Source of the DNA: Rhyacophila brunnea | Lineage: Eukaryota > Arthropoda > Insecta > Trichoptera > Rhyacophilidae | DNA length: 64,000 nucleotides | Direction: 5' to 3' | NCBI GenBank assembly: GCA_022495005.1 | Contig: JAGYXB010001948.1 | Span: 496,001 to 560,000, forward strand | In this document: positions 1 through 11,000 of the stretch, in pieces | Position numbering within the stretch: position 1 is the first letter of the stretch | How the letters are laid out: each line of letters opens with the position of its first letter | Notes under the pieces: generated by a model | Seen by the model: only the letters and a program-made list of their open reading frames with translations | The model's database searches: none | Told to the model about the DNA's origin: nothing | Made by a program: the position numbers and the translations under genes

Positions 1-574
1 CCTTATCATTGCCAGCCAATTTTTACTAGGTGGACACTTGTAAGCCAGCTATTTTTGGAATAAAATAAATCCCTTAAAAAATATGAAATAGGAACAGAAT
101 TATAAATATTTGTGAACATTTACCAACTCAACATGTTTCTCGAGTTTATCGTGAATATTTTCACACTAAAATGATATTGTGTGAAAAATGAGAAAATATA
201 CAGTTCATTCAGAAGTTATGACGTATACAAGAACACGCGAGTTAACTCATCCGTGGCCTGACGCAACATACATGCTTTGGCGAGTCAACTCGTCCGTGGC
301 ACTGATCAGGAATGATGAATGAACAGAATTTACGAATATCGAGGACTGTCTGTATAGTAATTTTCATGTTTGCAAATCAAGAAGTTTATGCTTTAGTAAA
401 TTATTGCTAAAATAAAATGTTTAACTGCCAATATCTCTGAACGTTTTCAGGATAACGCTCGTTTTCCGGATATGGGCTCAATTATTTTTACATAATATAT
501 CTCCATAAACTTATGTTGTACCTACATATTATTATAATGTAATGTTTATATTATTTATTTGTTTTATAATAATG
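1..574. other. No gene recognised
   Basis: AT-rich sequence with no convincing coding potential, splice-bounded exon, RNA gene or delimitable mobile element. It precedes the small gene at 1017 and may hold its promoter, but no core promoter motif stands out. Confidence 0.5.
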
Positions 575-722
575 AATACTTTTTTGGGTTCTGGAGCTCA
601 CAGTCAAAATTCAATGTTACTCCAAGATATTGCGTCATTGTAGGGGGCGCATCCTCTTGTATGGAACGTACAAATATAATATTATCTACGTCTGTTATCT
701 ATGGTACCTATTTTAGGAGAAA
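575..722 (+). repeat. Interspersed repeat, copy 1 (partner at 40138)
   Basis: This segment is matched in inverted orientation by 40138-40290. Both contain ATACTTTTTTGGGTTC at one side, then GGGGGC(G/A)...TCTTGTATGGAAC in the middle, and both end with ACGTCTGTTATCTATGG. The middle is diverged; copy 2 has a (TA)n run there. No target duplication or coding capacity was found, so the class is unknown. Confidence 0.5.
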
Positions 723-1016
723 ACAAAAGCACACAAATAAAATGAGTTGTAGTTATTATTCTTAGTTCAAATAAACTTTGGCAATAAAATTCAGACAAAT
801 GAAGTAGTACAGCATAAATTCATTGTTAGAAATAATTAAAATTTAATAAAGTGATGGTAAAACATTAGATGATTATTACACATAATGTAATTTAGCTAAA
901 CATTTTATAGATATCGGGTTGGCTGAGAAAATTTATTGTGAATATGAAAGGGCGCTATGGCTGTTTAAAATATTTAATATTCAGAGAACATTGTTGATGT
1001 TTTTATATTATTGACA

Positions 1017-1793
1017 ATGGCACCGATTAGAAAAAAGCCTAGAGTTTCCCGAAGATTGAGATGGTTATCAAAACCGAGACAGAATATTGATGATATTCAG
1101 GAAAGCGTAATATTACTATCTGGTGTAAGAAAAGCAGCTTTAAAATCTGTTCTAACTGAAAGAGTACAAGAAGCATCATATCCATGTGTCAGGTAATAAT
1201 TATATTGATAAGTCTTCTGTTGGTTAGTCTTTAGCACCCACAGTGACCTAGTTGGTGGAGTGGTTGTTTCTCGAGCCGCAAGTTGCAAATTCGTTCCTGC
1301 AGCTGGTAAAAAATACATGTATTTTTAATGTGAGTGTAAATACAGTGCAAGGACACAATGGGTTGAGTGAATGGTTGACAATCATTCTTTCTAAAAATTT
1401 ACAGTTTACCGTATTGTTTTGTAGTGATAATCATTTGATGCCTAAAATGCACAAAAATTAAACACAATCTAGTAAGTAGGTATGTCAGTCGATTGGCATT
1501 AGTTGGATATTACATTAAGAAAACAGTGGTTTTGGACCAATTTATACACATTTTTTCATTAAAAGAAAAACACATAAGTTATACTGTATTGTCTTTTATA
1601 TTTAAGGCGATTAATGGCAACACAGGAACAGTTCGGACATGTGTTAACTGAAAGATGTAAAGCAGCATTGTCTGAAAATATTGAAAACTCAAATGGCACC
1701 GTTTATGCAAGAATTTTAAGGCAAAGAGGACGTTCTGGCCTAAACGATTCCTCGGATAAGCGACGCCGCCGTTTCCATAATGAAGATAGATAG
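1017..1793 (+). CDS. Unrecognised two-exon gene for a small basic protein (120 aa)
   Basis: I do not recognise this gene. Exon 1 (1017-1192) begins at ATG in a good context (ACAATGG). It ends at a GT donor (AG|GTAATA) in phase 2, and exon 2 (1607-1793) follows a TTTATATTTAAG acceptor and restores the frame (AG+G = Arg59). The product is rich in Arg/Lys: a basic start (PIRKKPRVSRRLRW) and a basic end (DKRRRRFHNEDR), so nuclear or nucleic-acid contact is conceivable but unproven. A VLTER motif occurs in both exons, hinting at a repeated helical unit. Exon 1 is also in phase with the exon-like block at 4809, so exon 2 could be an alternative end. An AATAAA lies at 2271. A chance pair of ORFs cannot be excluded. 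Confidence 0.42.
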
Positions 1794-2544
1794 AACATAC
1801 ATCAACAAAGATTAGAAATTTTAGCCAAACCTCAGGAATAACTTCAGGTATATATCACAATTAACAGTTTGGGTGCTATTCTTGAAGTAGTGATATCAAA
1901 CCAATTCCTTTACTTGGACATCTCTTACGAATTTTTATTATTATCTTGGATATCGTATGAATGTACATAAATTTTAATAAAAATTGTATTAAAATATTTA
2001 CTTTACTTTATTTTCAGGATATGAATATGTTTTCTGCCGAGATGTGTACAGGAAATTGAGGTCACTAGTACTTGGCAACACAATAGTTTAAAATCCAACT
2101 TATAATTATGTAAGCTTTCATAATTCAGGGTTAAAGATAAAGAGTCATTGCGAAAATGTTGAATCAAACAAAATAATGATGTTCCAACTTTCTATAATGA
2201 AAATTAAGAAGTACATACTGTTAAAAAATATGATGTTCAGTTGTAATCGGTTATTCATTATTTTAGACTAAATAAAATGAAACTAACTGATAATTTTATT
2301 CTGTCAACAAGTAAAATTTTATTTACAAATTAATTCACTGTTACAATGATACCTGTAATAAATAAACAAGATTAATAATGAAATTTATAAAAAAATACCC
2401 ATTTTCAATATAGATATTTTACATACAATAAATATACTTAAAATTATAGAAAATGGTTTAAATGGGAGAATATATCCATCTAATGTACTTTTTAATGACT
2501 TAATGTCTCTATAATATAATATGCAACAACTGATCACTATAGAT
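1794..2544. other. Intergenic, with a candidate poly(A) signal
   Basis: No coding signal was seen. AATAAA at 2271-2276 is the best polyadenylation candidate for the small plus-strand gene ending at 1793. Confidence 0.35.
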
Positions 2545-2911
2545 CAGCGGTTCTCAACTGGTGGCACATTTTTTTCTCTTTTAGCATAACATACCTTGAT
2601 GTCCAGTAGTGTAGTGTAGTAGTAAACCTGTAGTATTAGAAGTAGCAATGAAACAATCACAGAAACACCCAGACCTATTGTGACTTCATCGGGAATCAAA
2701 CGCGTAGGCCCTGGATGTGAAGCCAGTGCCTTACACATTGGACTACTGAGACTCGTGGAGTCATGACTCGTGGTATGTGGATGATTTGTGCATTATAAAC
2801 CATCCAAAAATAGTGCTTATTTTAAATAATATTTAATAATGTAAGAGATTTTTTTGTTAGTAGAACTAAAATTTTTGAATTTGGTAGTACACATTTGTGA
2901 AAACCTCACTG
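2545..2911. mobile_element. hAT-type non-autonomous element carrying an old SINE
   Basis: The left end reads CAGCGGTTCTCAACTGG, a typical hAT terminus. The right end reads AAACCTCACTG. The flanks CTATAGAT (2537-2544) and CTATAAAT (2912-2919) form an 8 bp duplication with one mismatch. The interior around 2650-2755 looks like a degraded tRNA-derived SINE on the minus strand, with a B-box-like GTTTGATTCCC and an AAACACCCAG stretch shared with the SINE at 6360. Confidence 0.5.
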
Positions 2912-3172
2912 CTATAAATGATAGTATTTTGGAGTAGTTAATTACTGATTCTAACATACTATGGTAATTATAGTTTATGAAACAAGGGTAAGTAATATGT
3001 ATACTATTACAAGGTCCGTGTCCCCCAGATCACAGTTTGCTAATAAATATTGTGTGGTTCAACAAAACTTCAGTAGGTATTGTGTATCAGATATTATTTG
3101 TCTATGTATTCAATACAGATAACATTAAACTTAATCAAAACTCAATTTATAATTCAGTGGCTCAGTGGTTAA

Positions 3173-4487
3173 AGGTCCAATGTCAAAAATTGACCAAAGT
3201 GAGTTAATGCCATGGTTGGTCTTAAAATCGTCCATATTAATATGTCCTACAAGGTCCAATGTCTGCTAAGCACCAATAAGGAGATATTAAAAATCTATGG
3301 ACCAGTCATTTTGAATCCTTAATAAAATTGTGTTGTAAAATGACCAATGTCGACATCAGTCCTTTTTGCATGGGACACATTTCTTTGTGGCAATCATTTT
3401 AAACGGAGCAGGTACATACTGTCTATGACCAACATCACTTGTCAACAGTTTCAAACAATTTGTAAAGTGTTTGAAATCGACTTTGTTGTTTATTATCTCC
3501 ATAAACGTCAGGATTTGTGCATCGTGTCTTCCAAATCAAGACATTTTGTGGAATTATTATGCAGAGATGGCACGTTCATATCTTACAAAACTAATTGACA
3601 AAACTATTCAGGAAGTTAACATATTCAATCAATTTCTTAAATTTTCAAGCACTGCTTTCAAAAGAATATGTCCACCGTAAGCAAAATACCATTGGCGAAC
3701 CCGTTTCATGGCTTCGAATGAAGTGGATACAATACCGAAAAAATGATGCAGGCTGGATTTTAGGTCATTTAGGGTTCTGAATGTTATGAGGTCGCGTACG
3801 GGCCGTAACCGGCAAACTAATATTTTGTCTCTTCACAGTAAACCTATTTCTCTGCCGGCTTTAAAAGTAAGAGATCTGCTGTCTCTTTTGCTCTTCATTC
3901 ACCTATGTAGTCACTATTTCTACCAATCAATGACCAAGGGGGAAGAAAATGTTGCTGAATTTTTTCCTGACAAAGATGAAGCTGATAGAGATGAAAATGA
4001 AGATTAATGTAGTTTTGTTCAGTGTTAAAGTATAACATCATTCTACCTACCTGATTTATTTTATTTCATAATAATTTTTATTAATTGTACGGCTAATAGT
4101 CATTTTTTCTTCTTGTTTATAAATTGCTTAATAAACCTCCTTTATGACTTTTTAAAAATATATTATAAAACTCACTTTTATGTTTAATTTTCCTTTCCAA
4201 ATCGAATTATAATTGACATTGGACCTTTTAGTATTATTTATTTCCACTATAGTTCACTGTCCCTCAAAAACTAGCTGTGTACAAAAACGTCCAATGTCAA
4301 TTCTAACTTTTTAAATATATACATATACGAAATAAAAAGTGCTCTAAACTGATCACAAGATTGAAATGGAACACTTAAAAATGATATAAAGTTTTGTGTT
4401 TATTTTCAACAAAAAAAAAATATTTTCAAACTCAGAGAAACTTTTAACTGCATTTGAAAAACAATTGCGAATTATGACACTGGACCT
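3173..4487. mobile_element. TTAA-flanked DNA transposon remnant
   Basis: The element is flanked by TTAA on both sides (3169-3172 and 4488-4491). It has short terminal inverted repeats, AGGTCCAATGTC on the left against GACACTGGACCT on the right. TTAA duplications are typical of piggyBac-like elements. The same GGTCCAATGTC motif recurs inside near 3250, 4210 (inverted) and 4290. Broken plus-strand reading frames between 3347 and 4006 carry transposase-like pieces such as WLRMKWIQYRKND and a terminal acidic tail. No intact transposase remains. Confidence 0.6.
3347..4006 (+). pseudogene. Degraded transposase of the TTAA element
   Basis: Three plus-strand fragments in different frames lie between the inverted ends of the TTAA element. 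They include LFAWDTFLCG near 3360, WLRMKWIQYRKNDAG near 3700 and SLPALKVRDLLSLL near 3850, with a stop at 4004. The order resembles uncharacterised DDE-type transposases seen in arthropod genomes. This is a memory-based likeness and should be treated as weak. Frameshifts and stops break it, so it is not expected to be functional. Confidence 0.35.
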
Positions 4488-4808
4488 TTAAGTATTGAGC
4501 TGCTGAATTCATGATTGCATCCCACTATACTATATTAAAAATAAAAACAAACGTGTTTTGAACTAGTTTGATTATTGCAAAAAACATTTGCTTTCATAAT
4601 GAATATGTTGAATTTCATTGTTTATAGCCAATCTTGCAGGCTCAAAAATAAATAGATAATAAATAAAATATAAAATATAATAGCATTTTAATAAATATTT
4701 TCTATAACAATTAGGTGCAACACATTTCATTAAATTTATCCAAATTAATTTTTATGATATTACAATTTATAACCCAATTTACTTTTCTACGTATCTTTCA
4801 TTCGATAG

Positions 4809-4917
4809 GTATGTAAAACAATGTGGCAATATTATTGATAAAACTTTCATCGAGGATGATATTTATGATACATTCAGAGAAAGCTATTGGAAACATGTAC
4901 TGAGAAATGAAAGATAA
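4809..4917 (+). CDS. Candidate last exon of a plus-strand gene, convergent with IDH3B
   Basis: After an ATTCGATAG acceptor the frame reads 36 codons of protein-like sequence (for example IDKTFIEDDIYDTFRESYW) and stops with TAA at 4915-4917. Its phase (one leading base completing an AG-G arginine codon) matches the donor at 1192. Exon 1 of the small gene could therefore splice here directly to give a 94 aa protein, skipping the exon at 1607. It could equally belong to another transcript. The stop lies 45 bp from the IDH3B stop on the other strand, so the two 3' ends would overlap. Confidence 0.4.
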
Positions 4918-4962
4918 GTGAATAAATATGTCTACTTTGGCATTATTTTCACCTATATTATT

Positions 4963-5056
4963 TTACTTCAAGTTTGCGATAACTGCATGAGTGAAGTCAA
5001 TCGTGTTTGACTGGCCTCCGATGTCCTTTGTCCTGACCTTTCCTGCTTTCAGGACT
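4963..5056 (-). CDS. IDH3B: IDH3B exon 8 (terminal, 10.2 kb away)
   Basis: After acceptor TTAATTGCAG it completes codon 329 (Gln) and codes [14 protein letters not shown] and the C-terminal helix [10 protein letters not shown], then stops at 4963. The block matches the end of beta subunits, and the phase (one base) fits exon 7's two-base overhang. Confidence 0.9.
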
Positions 5057-8000
5057 CTGCAATTAAACAAAAATACATTATTAATATGAAATTTTTCTTC
5101 ATTTAGACCAGGCTAAGTGTGAACACGGGGCAAGTGCAAACTCGCCTTGTAGTATTGGTAATAATGCGGTCAGTGACATCTAGTGGATTGTTATCATTAT
5201 ACTTTTTCATTTGTCACATAAAATTGTTGTAGAGATCTGCCTTACCGACTTTCGAGTAAACATGACTCAATCCGACGCTTGCATTTTTTGAGATTGGATA
5301 CGTTAGAGGTGCTCCACAAAAAACTAAATTAAATTGTTATATTAAAAGGCGAGTGAAATGATTCGTTGCTCTCCATTTAATATAAATGTTGCTTTATCCT
5401 GTGTGGCAATAGTAAGCTTGTTGCTTTCATACTTTTGGAAATCCAGGCGAGTTCACACGTACCTCGTTTTAGTTTGTCATTTTATGGCCACGGCCGTATG
5501 TTGTAGCTTAACCACTGGGGAATGCCAAAAGAAATGGCGTATTTCAAAAAAACACTACCTTATTCTTAGGTCAATAATTATTATAAAGCAATCATTATTC
5601 GTAGGATGTTTATCACACTTGAATGGTCAAAGACATAGTTTATAATTAGAATCTTTAGAATTATCTTCAAATGTGTTAATCTTTTTTGAATAATAAAATT
5701 CCTAATTCTTGTCAAATTTGGGATCAAAGAGAATATCAATATGATTTTTGATCGTAAATATTTCACTATAATAATGTTGACATAAATTATACTAATGGTT
5801 TTATAAATGCGTTTAAAAATTAATAAATGTAAAAAATCTTAACACCACTGCACATAAATGTACTGAAATATGACAATATTCTAAAACATTAGAGCGAGAG
5901 GTTAAAAAGAATACTATTTTATGTAATAAAAATACTTTATGCAGTCATCAAATGTTTAAAATAAATATAAAGGATAATAAGGCTTCAAAATTATATAAAT
6001 AGATTATCTACAACGTTTAATGAATGTCCAGGATCATGCTTTGAAAATGCAATAAAAGCTCTATTTTGATCTACACTGAGCATGTCCGCCCTTAAGATTA
6101 ATAAAAACCTCATTATGGCACTAATGAAATTCATTGAAAACGTTTTCACGTCAGTTTTTGAAGAAATAGTTTTATTTTATTGTTTATACGACAACATAAA
6201 AATCGGGGCTTTTTGATTAGAGTAATTTGGATACTGTCTGTTCGGTACTGGTGTTCAATCGATATCTCGGGATGGGGTGTGGTTGGAATACTCATCCAAT
6301 TTACATTATTGCCAACAAAATAGACCCTAAAAATTAGATTTGCTTATTTTTTTATTATTATTATTGATAACCATATCCTTGCTTTTTCACACAAGGTGGT
6401 TGTTAGTAATTTTGAACATTCACAAACACCCAGGCTTTGAGAAAATCACATAAATATATTGTGTCCTCACCGGGTCGAACCCAGAGCTACCGGATGGAAG
6501 GTCAGCGCCATACACACTGCACAACGAGAGCCGCCTGGATTCGCTTATTAAGCAACAAAATTTTGTGTAATTTCATTTATGTTTATTGAGCCATCATTAA
6601 GATTTTCATTTTTACACAACACATGAGGTAGTTTACCCAGGTTTGATGACTCTTGGTGTAGACGGATTCCATTGGTATGAAAATGATACTCCTTTAAAAT
6701 CAAGATTTGTAAGAAAAGCTATAACTTAAGGGGGGACATGCTCGTCGAAGGTTAAAATTGAGTTTTTATTGTATTTTCAAACCATGATCCTGGACACTCC
6801 TTAAACGTTGTAGATAATCTATTTATATAATTTTGAAGCCTTATTATCCTTTATAGTTATTTTAAACATTTGATGACTGCATAAAGTATTTTTGTTACAT
6901 AAAATAGTATTCTTTTAAACCTCTCGCTCTAATGTTTTAGAATATAGTCATATTTCGGTACATAACTGTGCAGTGGTGTTAAGATTTTTTACGTTTATTA
7001 ATTTTTAAACGCATTTATAAACCATTAGTATAATTTATTACGAGATAATTTTTGTAAAATATTCACGATAAAAAATTATATTGATAATCTCTGTGATCCC
7101 AAATTTGACAAGAATTAGGCATTTTATTATTCAAAAAATCAGCAAGATTAACACATTTGAAGATGATTCTAAAGATATTTATTATAAGCTATGTCTTTGA
7201 CCATTCAAGTGTGATAAACATCTTATGAATAATGATTGCTTTATAATAATTATTGACCTAAGAATAAGGTAGTGTTTTTTTGAAATACGCCATTTCTTTT
7301 GTCATTCCCTAGTGGTTAAGCTAACAACATACGGCCGTAGCCATAAATTGACAAACTAAAATTAAAGTAGGGAGTAAAATTATGTTAACGCGCGTGTTTT
7401 TGCAGCTTGTCGACAAAAGGTAATATTACATGTATTTTATATTATTAAATGTATATATATATATAAACCAGCTTAAGGGGACGCTCTACAGAATTGCCCT
7501 TGAGAATTGAAAATATGATTTTTTTACATGTGGTCCGGAATTGTTGCTCTACTGGTAATATGCAAAGGTCGCCGACAATGCTTTGGTCTAAAGTAATAAT
7601 AATGATCTCTTATTTAATTTAAATCATAACACTGTCAAAGTGTATAAAATATGGGGTGACCAAAAAATGATATCTTCTAATATACGTAAATGTTACTAAA
7701 TTCAATTTGTTAATCAGGTGTTTGGTGGAAAACATTGCAACCAATATGATGGATAGCCACGATATAAACTTAATAATAATATATTAATAACGTTTTAACC
7801 TGAAATTGTCCGAGAGCTAAACATACGAAGGATGTTGAAATACATATCTACCTACATTTTTATTTCATGTGCTATCCAAAAAACATTATTAATGAATAGT
7901 ATTTATTTTGAATATGTAAGACCTATTACATAACTATTTAAAAAAAAATGGGTAAATATTGTTTAATTCTAATGCATATTTAAAAAAAAATTAATATAGT

Positions 8001-11000
8001 GATGTCTGTTTATTATAAAAGAAAGTGACTTTTTATTAAAAGAAATGAAAACATAATTAATTATATTTTCATTTCTTTTAAAATGGAATTCTACCAAGTA
8101 AATGCTAACTCAATTAATGACTTTTTATTACTTACCCGATTAGTTTAATTAATTTAGTCTGACACTTTTACAAACAAGTAACGCAACTTTACTTTTAGTT
8201 GGTAGGTACAATAATTATTAATTAATAAAAGCCAATGCAAGAAATAATTTATACTCATAAAAAATGGTCACCCATAGATTTTTTTTTATTCAAAGCTAGC
8301 GATCGCAGAGAACAAGACAAAAAAAACTGCCGACTTTATCGAATCAATCACCCAGGGCTGTCGAAGACGTCTTACTTGTTTTTATGATAAATTGTTTTTA
8401 ATTGTGTGCAATTTGGCGGGAAAATATAATATATACAGTTGCTTACCATTCGGTTATCCCATGAGCTGGGTTTTGTTTACTCTTTTGCTGACATCCTACA
8501 GTTTTATCTGATATTATAAAAGTCACACAGTACAACAGTGTTTAAATCTAATATGTAATTGCACCAGTTTAATTAAAAACTATAACGAAATTAACATTTT
8601 AATGATTTACAGATTTTCCTATGTTATATCAACTTAATAGCAATTTTAATGAGACCAGATACATATGACGATATATCCAAAATACACATCATCAGATAAT
8701 ATGTGAAATATTTTGATAAGCAAAAAAATAAGAACAATACAAAAATAACATAACATAATCAGCTAGTCTTTTCATAATTATTTTAGATGAATGTTGTATG
8801 CCGTTTGACGCTTGGAAGTATGTAATTATTCCATCGGTACAGTAAGCTATTTTTAACTTTAAATTTGTAACTCTTTAAAACGTAAAATTAGATTCATATT
8901 ATTTTGACAGCCCTGTATTCGTTCGGCCGGTTTCAGATTACGTCGCATACATGTTATGTTTGAAGGGAATAATAATAATGATATTCGTTCGACCGAGAAT
9001 TGTAATTAATAATTATTGCGTTTCTTAAAATAAATCCCCGATGGTTAGAGGTTTTTGAGGTTAGACTGAATTAAAATGACGTCCTTTCAACGCTGAGGTT
9101 TATTTCTGACTAAACTATGAATGACCTTGTTCCTGTTCAGCTGAGTCTTAAGTAGCCGTTATTAGTGTTCATGTACGATGTAAATTTATCATAATTACTG
9201 AAGTGTAAACTGCATTTTTTTAACGAATTTGCCAAATTCATTTGATTGGGATAAAATGGCATACATTATGGTAGGCTAAAACGGCATATTATGTGATTTA
9301 TGATTTTATTGTTTCTGAAAGATTATGTTCCGAAATTACCTACGTAAAACTCTGTAAGAGACATGGGATACAATGAAAATGAATCAGGCAGTTTTAGCTG
9401 TGAAAATAGAATGGACGCAAACAACTTTAAGAAGGCATTTTTTAAATATAAATACAACAATAAAAACGGAGATAAACATCTTGGAAGATTTATGACTACT
9501 TTTCCAGTGGAAATTGAACGTCAATTTTTATTTGATAATATATTTTTTTTCTATTTTTGACAAATATTTATGTCGTATGCCATTTTGTACACCCGGAGGG
9601 GTGAAACGATTTTTACCTACACGTGTTTACTTCTTTTTTTTAAAGTAGTTTTACTTTATATTCATGCTCCATTTTTATAATAAATTATACGTTTTGATAT
9701 TCTTTTTTTCATTAAACTAAACACAATGCCATTTTGTACACCCTTCCCCTGCATGTACCGAAATTTTCATATCTATAAGTCACAAAATAAGTTAAAAGAT
9801 CGTCCAATTTCTAACTATATTTCGAAAACACAGTACAAAAATGTGAAAGGTAAAACCAATTTTGCGTTGGGGCAGTTTAGTTGAAATGGTGCGTTTTTCA
9901 TAATGACCATCTAATTAAAAAACAAATGTTGGTCGACGAATACAATCGTATTATTATTATTATGTGGTGTCAATGACATGTCATTGTGCGGTGAAAATCA
10001 AACAAATTACGAGCGGCAATAAAAATGTTCATTAAAAAATGCAGTAATAACAAACCATTTATTTTATACAATGCGTATAGAATACGTTGTTTAATAATTA
10101 TATTATATCTAATAGCTTTTGCGCAGTACTAATACATACCTAAAGTAATAATATAACTAACTAAAATATACTAAACGTTAATTTATTTAGATTTAGAATA
10201 TTTTATAGCTACTAATCCGAAATGCCACACTACACCACTTACCGTGATTAAATTAGTTATAAGACCTTAAGTACATAAAATGCATGCTAACGTTAATTTC
10301 TAAAAGAACACATGCCCGTTCTATCCAATCATGTATTTAGGTATTACAGGAGCGAAGGGTGAAGGTAGGCTGTTAAGATCCGCCATAAATAGTGCACATT
10401 AAACTTTTTTAGTCATACGTATTTGTTTTTATTGAACAATTTACAGATATTATTGGTTAATTTTTTAAAATCAATTAAACCCTGCCTAAACCAAACCATA
10501 ATAATTTTGGTATATTTTGGGCGATACGACAAAATTGTGCACACCTTTTCATTCATACTTATTTGTTTTCGTTGGATTAAGAATAAATATCATTACACAT
10601 ATTGTTGGTTGTTTTTTTAAAATTCATTAAGCCCTGTCTAAACCAAACTATAAAAGATAAAAAAAATATTATTCGATCTATAAAATATTCAAAGTTATGT
10701 ATGGTTTGATTGCATAATTTTAGATATTTTATAGATAGACAAGTATTTTTTTACTATTATCTATTATGGCTTGGTTTCGCGGGGTTTAATTGAATTAAAA
10801 AAACGAACCAACAGCATCTGTAAATTGTGGTGTTATTTCAATGAAAAAAATACTAATACCTGATAAAGTTTAGTGTGCACTATATATAGTGGATCTTAAC
10901 AGCCTACCTCCACCCTTCGCTACTGAGGTATTATTATTTGATTTAAGACACATGATACATGACATGCAACGGCAGGTACCTGTACCTTGTACCTTGCTAC

